DNA from: Amycolatopsis rifamycinica
GTDB lineage: Bacteria > Actinomycetota > Actinomycetes > Mycobacteriales > Pseudonocardiaceae
Reading direction: 5' to 3'
DNA length: 64,000 nt
NCBI RefSeq assembly: GCF_000695625.1
Contig: NZ_JMQI01000064.1
Coordinates: forward strand, 124,001 to 188,000
Shown: positions 1-6,605 of the stretch, in pieces
Layout of the letters: each line of letters starts with the position of its first letter
How positions within the stretch are numbered: position 1 is the stretch's first letter
Notes under the pieces: generated by a model
Databases searched by the model: none
The model's input: the letters and a program-made list of their open reading frames with translations, nothing else
What the model was told of the DNA's origin: nothing
Made by a program: the position numbers and the translations under genes

Positions 1-739
1 TCGCGCCGAACGACGCCGGCATCGCGCGGTAGTGCGCCGCCGGGTCGCCGCCCGCCTTCAGGACCAGGGCTTGCGCCATCGACCGGACCGCCGACGAACG
101 GTCCGCCAGGGAGACCACGGCGGCGTCGGTGCCGAGCAGCGTCAACGCCCGCACCCGGACCTTCGGTGCGCCGGCCGCCGCCAGCTCCTCGACGTGTTCG
201 CCGCGGTCGAGCAGCACGTTGCCGCACACCGCGCGGACCACGAAGTCGTGGTCCCGCAACGCGATGTCGAGCAGCCGCTCGCGGGAAAGAAGCCCGATCG
301 CCTCGCCGTGGAACCAGCGGCGGGTTTCCCGGTCCTCGAGTGCCAACGCGTCCTCGAGCACGTTCGGCAGCGCCTCGCGCAGCAGCGTGGTCATCCAGTC
401 GTCGACCGCACGCCGCCGCAGGAGGCCGAGCAGCGGCAGCATCGCGCGCAGCGTGGGCTGGTCCAGTTTGGACGAGACGGCCGACCGGGCGCGCTCCCGG
501 ACCGGCCGGACCCAGTCGACGCACCGGAGCAGCAGGAGCGGCAGCGCTTCGGGGTCCGTGCTGACCGCCAGCCGTTCGACGGCGGCCTCGCGCAGATACC
601 CGTTGCTGTCACACGCGGCTTCGGCCAGTTCTTCGCGCGAAAGCCGGCGGCGCAGCCGCCTTTCGGCGCGGTACCACGACGCTCGCCGCACGGCCGTGTC
701 GAACTCGATCCACTGCCGCACGTCCTCGAAAACGATCAT
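1..739 (-). CDS. HEAT-repeat-like protein, C-terminus beyond window edge
   Basis: Opens with ATG at 739 and runs without a stop off the left edge, so about 246 codons are visible and the C-terminus is missing. No catalytic motif is seen. The chain is almost all short helical pairs rich in Leu, Ala, Arg and Glu (for example REAAVERLA at residues 49-57 and RALTLLGTDAAVV near 196), a pattern typical of HEAT/armadillo-like scaffolds that bind other proteins. It follows the histidyl-tRNA synthetase in the same direction, but a strong hairpin separates them, so it may be transcribed on its own. The scaffold assignment rests on composition and periodicity only; the function is unknown. Confidence 0.7.
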   Translation of the reverse strand, partial: MIVFEDVRQWIEFDTAVRRASWYRAERRLRRRLSREELAEAACDSNGYLREAAVERLAVSTDPEALPLLLLRCVDWVRPVRERARSAVSSKLDQPTLRAMLPLLGLLRRRAVDDWMTTLLREALPNVLEDALALEDRETRRWFHGEAIGLLSRERLLDIALRDHDFVVRAVCGNVLLDRGEHVEELAAAGAPKVRVRALTLLGTDAAVVSLADRSSAVRSMAQALVLKAGGDPAAHYRAMPASFGA

Positions 740-746
740 CGGCCTC

Positions 747-783
747 CCCCTCCGGCGCCCAGGATGCCCTGGCGCCGGAGGGG
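747..783 (-). terminator. hairpin after hisS
   Basis: A perfect 13-base inverted repeat (747-759 and 771-783, arm CCCCTCCGGCGCC) with an 11-base loop follows the hisS stop codon. It lacks a T-run, as is common for actinobacterial terminators, and separates hisS from the HEAT-like gene. Confidence 0.6.
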
Positions 784-795
784 AGTCGAACCCAT

Positions 796-2085
796 TTACG
801 CGAGCAGGGCCCGCACGGCCGCCGGGGCGTCCGCGGCCGCGACCGGGTTCTGCTCGCGCGTCGCCAGGCTCCGGACCGTCACGTTCCCGGCGGCCCAGTC
901 CTCCTGGCCGACGATCACCACCGCGACCGCGCCCGCCTTGTCCGCGCGGGTCAGCTCCTTGCCGAGCTTGCGGTGCTCGATCGGCGTCGACGTCCGCAGT
1001 CCCGCGGCGCGCAGGGACGCCGCCACCGAACGGGCCGCGTCCGAAAGGTCCTCGGTCACCGGGATGACCATGACGTCGACCTCGCTGCGCGGGGCCGGCG
1101 TCAGTCCGTGCGTGTCGAGGAAGTCGATCAGCGTCACGTCGCCCATGCCGAACCCGATGCCCGGGATCTGCTGCGGCGTGAACATCGACGCGAGGTCGCT
1201 GTAGCGGCCGCCGCCGAAGAGGGCGCGGCGGTTCTCCGGCGAGGTGTCGAAGACTTCGAACACGGTCGACGTGTAGTACGCCAGCCCGCGCACGATGATC
1301 GGCTCGTACTTCACCAGCGAGCTCGCGCTGCTGTTGAGCACCTTCACGAGGTTCGACTGCTCCCGCACCTCGGCGGGCAGCTCGTCGAGCAGCGCCTCGC
1401 CCGCGTCGAGCGTCTCGGCGAGCTTCTCGAACTGCTTGTCCGACAGCCCGATCTCCCCGGCGCTCTCGGCCAGCTTCTCGCGCGGGTACTTCTCCCAGCG
1501 GTCGACGAGCGCGAACACCTGGGCCAGGTGGTCGGCCGACACCCCGGCGACGTCGGTGAGCGCCGACGTCAGCAGGTTCCGGTCGTTGACGCGCAGCACG
1601 AACATGTCCGGCGTCGCGCCCAGCGCGGCCATCATGTCGTGCACCAGCTCGAAGATCTCGATCTCGCAGTTGGCGCTGTCCGAGCCGAAGATGTCCGCGT
1701 TGATCTGCCAGTGCTCGCGCACGCGGCCGCGCTGCGGCGCCTCGTAGCGGTGGCAGTTCGGGTGGCTGTACCAGCGGACGGGGAACGACAGCGACTTCGC
1801 GCTGCCGGCGATCATCCGCGCCACCGACGGCGTCATCTCCGGCCGCAGCGCCAGCCGCCGCCCGCCCTTGTCGGTGAGGGTGTACAGCTGCTTGTCCGCG
1901 ATCTCCTGGCCGGACTTCCGCTCGTAGATCTCGGCCGACTCGAGGATCGGGCCGTCGTAGCGGAGGAAGCCGCGGCGCTCGAGGACGTCGTAGAGATGAC
2001 CGAACACCTGCGTTCGCACGGACATTTCGGCGGGCAGGAAGTCCCGGGTCCCCTTGTAGGGCGCGGTCGGCAGGTATTCAGGCAC
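796..2085 (-). CDS. hisS: histidyl-tRNA synthetase
   Basis: Charges tRNA-His with histidine in the cytoplasm. Class II signatures are visible: motif 2 RVREHWQINADIFG (residues 121-134), the histidine-binding HisA segment RGLAYYTSTVFE (266-277) and HisB LFGGGRYSDL (289-298), followed by an anticodon-binding domain from about residue 335. Length (429 aa) is normal. HisA has Ala where most HisRS have Asp (RGLDYYT), and the HWQ in motif 2 is unlike the common bacterial form, so this could be a divergent or second copy. The start is GTG 2085, six bases after TAAGCT (2092-2097), which fits a leaderless mRNA. The usual relA-region neighbours of actinobacterial hisS are absent here. Confidence 0.93.
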   Translation of the reverse strand: MPEYLPTAPYKGTRDFLPAEMSVRTQVFGHLYDVLERRGFLRYDGPILESAEIYERKSGQEIADKQLYTLTDKGGRRLALRPEMTPSVARMIAGSAKSLSFPVRWYSHPNCHRYEAPQRGRVREHWQINADIFGSDSANCEIEIFELVHDMMAALGATPDMFVLRVNDRNLLTSALTDVAGVSADHLAQVFALVDRWEKYPREKLAESAGEIGLSDKQFEKLAETLDAGEALLDELPAEVREQSNLVKVLNSSASSLVKYEPIIVRGLAYYTSTVFEVFDTSPENRRALFGGGRYSDLASMFTPQQIPGIGFGMGDVTLIDFLDTHGLTPAPRSEVDVMVIPVTEDLSDAARSVAASLRAAGLRTSTPIEHRKLGKELTRADKAGAVAVVIVGQEDWAAGNVTVRSLATREQNPVAAADAPAAVRALLA

Positions 2086-2119
2086 GTCGCCAGCTTAACG
2101 ACCGGCCGCATCCGGGTTT

Positions 2120-2509
2120 TCAGGGGAAGGCGACCCCGTAGGCGGTGAGCAGCGTCGCCGCGGCCAGCAGGACCGCGCCCACGGACGTCACGCGCCCGCC
2201 GAGCCTGCCCCTGCCCGGGATCAGGTGGACGAAGAATCCACCCGATTGGGCGAGGATCCCGAACAGCAGCAGGAAGCAGCCGATCCACAACGTCGTGTCG
2301 GACAGCGTCGTGCGGCTCAGGATCTGCAGCGCGACCAGCGCGAGGATCAGCAGGACGCCGGCGTGCGCGTGGCCGGCCCGGAACATCGCGCGCTGGTGCT
2401 CGGTCAGCTTGCGCTCGCGCATGACGCCCATCAGCGCGTAGCCGCCGTACATCACGGTCGGCAGGGAGACCAGCGCGATCACCGTGAACAGCTGGGTCGG
2501 TCCGTGCAT
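2120..2509 (-). CDS. small four-helix membrane protein
   Basis: A 129-residue protein with about four hydrophobic segments (near residues 8-28, 50-67, 77-98 and 107-127) and short polar loops, so an integral cytoplasmic-membrane protein. The start at ATG 2509 is supported by AGGAG at 2516-2520. I recognise no catalytic motif. The promoter region carries a palindromic operator-like site (2538-2564), so it is probably controlled by a dedicated regulator, perhaps of the TetR type, that is not encoded next to it. It is separated from hisS by only 34 bases, but hisS appears to have its own leaderless start. Function unknown. Confidence 0.75.
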   Translation of the reverse strand: MHGPTQLFTVIALVSLPTVMYGGYALMGVMRERKLTEHQRAMFRAGHAHAGVLLILALVALQILSRTTLSDTTLWIGCFLLLFGILAQSGGFFVHLIPGRGRLGGRVTSVGAVLLAAATLLTAYGVAFP

Positions 2510-2537
2510 CGAAAGCTCCTCCTCGGGTTGACGACGC

Positions 2538-2564
2538 AACAGTAACACTGTTTTAAAACGCTGT
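2538..2564 (-). promoter_or_regulatory. palindromic operator upstream of the small membrane protein
   Basis: Two overlapping dyads sit 28-55 bases upstream of the ATG at 2509: AACAGT-AAC-ACTGTT (2538-2552) and the centre GTTTTAAAAC (2550-2559) inside an imperfect 20-base palindrome (2545-2564, 8 of 10 pairs). The AT-rich stretch stands out in a GC-rich window. The form resembles TetR-family operators; the regulator is not identified. Confidence 0.5.
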
Positions 2565-2575
2565 CACCAAACCGG

Positions 2576-2634
2576 CACTTTCACGTGAAAGTGACCTAGA
2601 GGAGTTCCCTCCGGATCACTTTCACGTGAAAGTG
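2576..2634. repeat. 59-bp double-palindrome intergenic element, copy 1
   Basis: Two identical 18-bp perfect palindromes CACTTTCACGTGAAAGTG (2576-2593 and 2617-2634) flank a 23-bp spacer that itself holds a GAGG/CCTC stem. Two further copies with the same 41-bp phase lie at 9441-9499 and 36348-36406. Here the right-hand palindrome also encodes the last codons and the stop of the amidohydrolase. The element could fold on either strand into one long hairpin or two small ones, so it may act as a bidirectional terminator or be a REP/MITE-like repeat. Confidence 0.85.
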
Positions 2635-3797
2635 GCGGACTGGCCTTGGGCGAGCACCAGCAGGGGATTGCGGAGAGCGGCCAGCGAGGCGAGCGGATCG
2701 CCTTCGACGACCAGGACGTCCGCCGCCAGCCCGGGTTCGAGACGGCCGGTCACCGCGGCCAGCCCCAGCCCGGCCGCGCTGTCCTCGGTCGCGATCTCCA
2801 GGATCCGGCGGCGGGAGAACCCCAGCCATTCGTAGAGCTCCAGCGCGCCGGCCGGGTCGTCGAACACCGAGCCCGGCAGGCCCGCGTCGGTGCCGGCGAG
2901 CAGCCGGACGCCGTGTTCCTCCAGCCACGGCAGCCGCCCGTACATCGCCTGTGCGACGTCGTCGCCGAGCTTCTCGACGATCACCCGCCAGTTGCGGCTG
3001 CTCGTGGAGCACGCCGAGATGCCGTCGGCCGCCATCCGCTTCGCCACGTGCGTACGGCGGTCGAACGACCGCGGCCCGGTCAGGAAGCTGCAGTGCTCGA
3101 CCGTCGAAACCCCGGCTTCGACGGCGGCCTCGATCGCGTCGGCGCCGTGGGCGTGGGCCGCCACCGGCAACCCGTGGGCCGCCGCGTGCTCGGTGACCAC
3201 CCGCAGCTGCCGGGCGTCGAACTGCGACTCCCACATGTCCGCGCCGCCTTCGGTGATCTGGCCGCCGCTGGCCATCACCTTGATGACGTCCGCGCCCGCG
3301 GCCGCGTTCGCGTCGATCAGGGCGCGGATTTCGTCGTCGGAAGCCGTTTCGCCGCCGAAAAAGTGGCAATGACCGCCCGGCACGGTGATCGGCGGCCCGG
3401 ACACGAGCAGCCGCGGCGCCGGAGATCCCTCGAACGAGCGCCGGACGGCCGCGCCGAGGTGCTCGCGATCGCCGAGGTCCCGCACGGTCGTGACGCCGCT
3501 GCGCAGCAGCGCTGTGAGCCGCGAACGCGCGCCGTCCAGCCGGTCTTCGCTTTCGGAGAAGCGGGCCAGCATCTCCCGGGACGCGTCGAACGCCAGGTGC
3601 ACGTGGACGTTGAACAGCCCGGCCAACGCGGTCCCGGTGGGGAAGTCGTGCCGGGCCGCGTCCGGCGCGGCCCGCGCGACGACGTCCGCGCGCGGGCCGC
3701 ACGCGGCGATCACGCCGTCGCGCACGAGCACGGCACCGTCCTCGATCGGCGTGGCCGGCCGCGGCAGCACCCGGCCGGCGGTGATCAGGGTGTCCAC
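2622..3797 (-). CDS. metal-dependent amidohydrolase
   Basis: A cytoplasmic hydrolase of the amidohydrolase superfamily (imidazolonepropionase/prolidase-like branch) that cleaves C-N bonds in a small substrate. Metal ligands are in the usual order: HVH at 65-67, Lys in VIKVMASGG (173), His in AAHAHG (215-217), His in VEHC (235) and Asp in GTDAGLPG (304). Length 391 aa is typical. The start is GTG 3797, one base after the stop of the upstream membrane protein gene, so they are translated together as the last member of an XRE/ImmA operon. The stop codon TGA (2622-2624) lies inside the 59-bp palindromic element, which supplies the terminal residues ATFT. Substrate unknown. Confidence 0.88.
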   Translation of the reverse strand: MDTLITAGRVLPRPATPIEDGAVLVRDGVIAACGPRADVVARAAPDAARHDFPTGTALAGLFNVHVHLAFDASREMLARFSESEDRLDGARSRLTALLRSGVTTVRDLGDREHLGAAVRRSFEGSPAPRLLVSGPPITVPGGHCHFFGGETASDDEIRALIDANAAAGADVIKVMASGGQITEGGADMWESQFDARQLRVVTEHAAAHGLPVAAHAHGADAIEAAVEAGVSTVEHCSFLTGPRSFDRRTHVAKRMAADGISACSTSSRNWRVIVEKLGDDVAQAMYGRLPWLEEHGVRLLAGTDAGLPGSVFDDPAGALELYEWLGFSRRRILEIATEDSAAGLGLAAVTGRLEPGLAADVLVVEGDPLASLAALRNPLLVLAQGQSATFT

Positions 3798-3798
3798 G

Positions 3799-4911
3799 TC
3801 ACTTCCCGTTCGTCATCGCGGCCGACAGCGCGAGCAGCGGCCGGACGTCGGATTCGAGGTCGTCCGCCCCGGCGGGCAGCACCTGCTTGGCGCGGCCGTC
3901 GGTGGGTTCGCCGTCCGCGTGCCGCCGCAGCGCCGCCTTCAGCGCGGCCGCCGCGGCACCGGGGTCGGTGGCCACGAGCTCGCCGAAGTCCGCGTCCAGG
4001 TACGGCGAGAGCTGCACCAGGCCGTCCCGGATCTCGATCACCCGCCGGTAGTGCCCGCGGTGGGACAGCCGGTCGCCGCGGCGCGGCGGGGTCCGCAGCA
4101 CGATGCTGGGGAACGCCTCGACCAGGACCGTCCACAGGGGAGCGAGGGCCGCGTGCTCCCGCCGGTGCCGCCGGCGCCGCCGCAGCGCCGAGATCCGCGC
4201 CCGCACCCCCGGGTAGGTGACGCCCGCGAGGAACAGCATCCCGCCGGCGATCACGAAGGGCACCGCGAGCAGCAGCAGGATCTTCACGACCGGCCCGAAC
4301 ACCCACGCCACCACGATGTACAGCGCGCGGAGGATGCTGCCGGTGGCCGCGCTCGCCATGCCGATCGCGCCCAGCCGCAGCCCGATCCGCAGGTCGCGGT
4401 CGGCCACCCGCAGGTACCGCACGATCCAGGCGGTGCAGGCGATGAGGCCGTAGATCAGGTACAGCCCGGCGCCGAGGTAGAAGACCGCGACCCCGCTGTC
4501 GTGGATCGTCGAGGGCCCCAGCGGCAGCCCGCGCAGCTCCGGCCGCGTCAGCCGCATCGCGGCGATCATCAGCGCGATCGCCGCCGCCAGCGGGATCAGC
4601 TCGGCCACCACCCGGCGGTGCCGGCGGGGGCCCAGCGCCGAGCCGAGGAAGAAGATCACCAGCGCGCAGAGGCCGCACGCCAGCAGCGCGTTGTTCGCCA
4701 CGCGCGACGCGCCCCGGCCCAGCAGCGCGTCGACGTCGTCGGAGAGCACCGGTTGCTGCAGCAGGAACGCCGCCGCGAACCCGGCCACGCAGGCGGTGAC
4801 GGCCCAGTTCGGCACGGTCGGCGCTCGCGACACCTGGTAGATCCGCCACGCGAGCGCGGCGGCGAACAGCAGCAGGGCGATCAGGTTCACCGGGCTGAAA
4901 AGTGTGCTCAC
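3799..4911 (-). CDS. MAB_1171c-like polytopic membrane protein
   Basis: A 370-residue membrane protein with about seven hydrophobic helices in the first 260 residues and a basic, mostly soluble tail that includes RRVIEIRDGLVQLSPYLD. The arrangement matches the MAB_1171c family (annotated elsewhere as a putative transporter); that family assignment is from memory of its pattern. The GTG start at 4911 overlaps the TGA of the ImmA gene (GTGA), so translation is coupled. It recurs with XRE and ImmA genes in actinobacteria, which suggests a membrane sensor or effector of that module rather than an ordinary transporter. Role unproven. Confidence 0.72.
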   Translation of the reverse strand: MSTLFSPVNLIALLLFAAALAWRIYQVSRAPTVPNWAVTACVAGFAAAFLLQQPVLSDDVDALLGRGASRVANNALLACGLCALVIFFLGSALGPRRHRRVVAELIPLAAAIALMIAAMRLTRPELRGLPLGPSTIHDSGVAVFYLGAGLYLIYGLIACTAWIVRYLRVADRDLRIGLRLGAIGMASAATGSILRALYIVVAWVFGPVVKILLLLAVPFVIAGGMLFLAGVTYPGVRARISALRRRRRHRREHAALAPLWTVLVEAFPSIVLRTPPRRGDRLSHRGHYRRVIEIRDGLVQLSPYLDADFGELVATDPGAAAAALKAALRRHADGEPTDGRAKQVLPAGADDLESDVRPLLALSAAMTNGK

Positions 4912-5429
4912 AACCACCCTTGGTGATCGCCGAGCGCCCCCTGGATCCGGCGGAGATCCCGGTCCGCGGCGCGCCGGGGGATCGTGTAGTTCAGGACCGA
5001 CGCCCATTCGAGGATGATCGTCGCGACGGTCTCGGCTTCCCACTCGTGCGCGTCATCGTAGGACGAGCGGCGCAGGGCGCGGTGGACGGCATCGGGGTCG
5101 AGACCGGGCGCCGGGCCGCGCAGGAAGTCCGCCGGCTCGGCGTCGCCGTGCGGGTGGTGGTCGGCCAGCATGTGGCCGAGTTCGTGCAGGATGATGTGGT
5201 CCTGGTGCGATTTGGTCGTTTCGGCCTGGTAGAAGATGTAGTCCGCGGACGACGTCGCGATCCAGCAGCCGAACGGGCCCGGCACTTCGAGCGGGTACGC
5301 CATCAGCCGGATCGGCTTCCCGCGCCGCTCGCCCAGCCGCGCGCACAGCACCTCGACGTCCAGCGGCGGTCCGATGTCGAGCTCCTTGAGCAGCTTCCGG
5401 CAGCGGCGGCGCAGCTCGCGCTCCTTCAT
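4908..5429 (-). CDS. ImmA/IrrE-family metallo-endopeptidase
   Basis: A 173-residue zinc peptidase with HELGH at residues 82-86 and a downstream acidic residue region (EWEAETVA) that can supply the third ligand, as in ImmA/IrrE proteins. Known family members cleave XRE-type repressors to release their target genes. Here the ATG at 5429 overlaps the stop of the XRE regulator gene (ATGA), and its own stop overlaps the next start, giving a tightly coupled operon. The natural inference is that this peptidase inactivates the adjacent regulator in response to an unknown signal, but no cleavage site can be read from the sequence. Confidence 0.88.
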   Translation of the reverse strand: MKERELRRRCRKLLKELDIGPPLDVEVLCARLGERRGKPIRLMAYPLEVPGPFGCWIATSSADYIFYQAETTKSHQDHIILHELGHMLADHHPHGDAEPADFLRGPAPGLDPDAVHRALRRSSYDDAHEWEAETVATIILEWASVLNYTIPRRAADRDLRRIQGALGDHQGWL

Positions 5430-5854
5430 CGAGCCGCGCTTCCCTGGCCCCGGCTCTCGCCGTCCTCCGGGTTCCGGCCCTCGCGTTCGGCCCGCTCGTA
5501 GCGCTCGACGAGCTCCAGCAGGTCCATCACCTGCCGCCGCCCCTGCGGGGACAGCTCCTGGGCCCGCATCGCCATCAGCTGCGCTTCACCCGCCGGCGGC
5601 GCCGCCACCTCTTCGTCGAAGAAGTACGTCACCGGCACGCCGAACAGCCGGGCCAGCGCCTCGACGTAGTGGATCTTCGGGTTGACCCGCTTGCCCGTCG
5701 CGAGCTGCTGCAGGTAGGCCGGCGACATCGCCGGGCCGCCCGCCCGCTCGACGGCGGCCGAGATCTCCCGGTAGCTGTGCGGTGCCCGGCCGTCCAGCCG
5801 GGCGGCCTCGATCAGGGCGCTCAGGCGCTCCGCGAAGGTGCGTTCCCGTGCCAT
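5426..5854 (-). CDS. XRE-family helix-turn-helix regulator
   Basis: A 142-residue DNA-binding protein. The helix-turn-helix region spans about residues 25-62 (SYREISAAVERAGGPAMSPA then LQQLATGKRVNPK), followed by a segment on Phe/Val-rich LARLFGVPVTYFF as in XRE regulators that pair with ImmA. The C-terminus is charged and probably flexible. ATG 5854 is preferred over the upstream in-frame ATG at 5911 because AGGGGGTGG lies at a suitable distance and the family consensus begins here. First gene of a four-gene coupled operon (XRE, ImmA, membrane protein, amidohydrolase); palindromic promoter DNA upstream suggests autoregulation. Confidence 0.85.
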   Translation of the reverse strand: MARERTFAERLSALIEAARLDGRAPHSYREISAAVERAGGPAMSPAYLQQLATGKRVNPKIHYVEALARLFGVPVTYFFDEEVAAPPAGEAQLMAMRAQELSPQGRRQVMDLLELVERYERAEREGRNPEDGESRGQGSAAR

Positions 5855-5898
5855 CTCCACCCCCTGGGAATCCAGCCGCGGAAAGTCTAGCCGCAGAG

Positions 5899-5945
5899 CC
5901 ACTGTACGCACATGTTGACAGCTGTCGTATGCAGTGGTTTACAGT
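5899..5945. promoter_or_regulatory. promoter/operator region between XRE operon and structured region
   Basis: Contains a perfect palindrome GACAGCTGTC (5917-5926) inside an outer repeat CCACTG (5899-5904) / CAGTGG (5932-5937), a likely operator for the XRE protein. On the plus strand TTGACA (5915-5920) followed at 19 bases by TACAGT (5940-5945) could start a transcript towards the structured region. Confidence 0.4.
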
Positions 5946-5952
5946 TGGCTCG

Positions 5953-6150
5953 CCTCTCGCCTGACCCTCCGTGCCCTGGGGGTGTACGGAACGGTTCAGG
6001 CGAGAGGTTGTCGCGCCTTCGACTCGTCATGATCGGCCGTCTGTAGTACGCTTCACAGGCCAAGGTTGATCGCCCTCGGGCGAACCCTTGGTCACGGCCT
6101 GTTGCCGGAGGTCGACCCCCAGGGCTTCCGGTGACAGGCCCCTTTAATTT
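5953..6150 (+). ncRNA. candidate structured RNA with alternative stems
   Basis: No gene occupies this stretch, yet it is packed with stems. A 12-bp perfect arm pair CCTCTCGCCTGA / TCAGGCGAGAGG (5953-5964, 5996-6007) can extend through TCCGT/ACGGA. ACAGGCC (6055-6061) can pair with GGCCTGT (6096-6102), enclosing CGCCC/GGGCG; the same GGCCTGT can instead pair with a second ACAGGCC (6134-6140), enclosing CCGGA/TCCGG, and is then followed by CCTTTAATTT, like an intrinsic terminator for a plus-strand transcript. A promoter-like TTGACA/TACAGT lies just upstream. It could equally be the 3' terminator system of the flavodoxin operon read from the minus strand. I do not recognise a known RNA family. 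Confidence 0.4.
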
Positions 6151-6605
6151 CCGCGGTCCATCAGTGTCGCGGCCAGCGTGCCGCCCAGTTCGGCGCACGC
6201 TTCGAAGGTTTTCTTGTCCGGTTCACCCGTGGTGATGACGGGTTCTGCCGCTTTGGCCCACGCCAAGCCCGTCGTGATGGCCAGCAGTTGCCGTTCCGTG
6301 CCCGAGGTGTCGCTGTTGCCGTGAATCCAGTACCCGAACGGGCGACCTCGCGTCTCGTCCAGGCACGGGTAGTAGATCGTGTCGAAGAAGTGCTTCAGCG
6401 CGCCGCTCATGCTGCCCAGGTTCGCCGGCGTACCCAGCAGGTAGCCGTCGGCTTCGAGGACGTCGGTGGCGGTGGCCGCCAGCGCCGCCCGGCGGACCAC
6501 CTCCACCCCCTCGATGTCCGGGTGCGTCGCCCCGGCCACGACCGCTTCGAACAGCGCCTGCGTCGACGGCGACGGCGTGTGGTGGACGACCAGCAGCCGC
6601 GCCAT
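6144..6605 (-). CDS. flavodoxin-family NAD(P)H-dependent oxidoreductase
   Basis: A 153-residue cytoplasmic flavoprotein fold. The N-terminal strand and loop VVHHTPSPSTQALFEAV (residues 6-22) fits the FMN-phosphate loop, and GTPANLGSMSGALKHFFD matches the second FMN-contacting loop of WrbA/flavodoxin-like proteins. It probably shuttles electrons to quinones or another acceptor. The ATG at 6605 shares one base with the stop of the phosphomutase gene (TGATG), so the two are cotranslated. Partner and substrate cannot be read from the sequence. Confidence 0.8.
   Translation of the reverse strand: MARLLVVHHTPSPSTQALFEAVVAGATHPDIEGVEVVRRAALAATATDVLEADGYLLGTPANLGSMSGALKHFFDTIYYPCLDETRGRPFGYWIHGNSDTSGTERQLLAITTGLAWAKAAEPVITTGEPDKKTFEACAELGGTLAATLMDRGN

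Noticed and set aside
757..794. tRNA 3' end or phage attachment remnant (GGGTTCGACTCCC) next to the hisS stop
   Set aside because: Only a T-loop-like string without D or anticodon arms, directly abutting the coding end; no integrase or direct-repeat partner is present.
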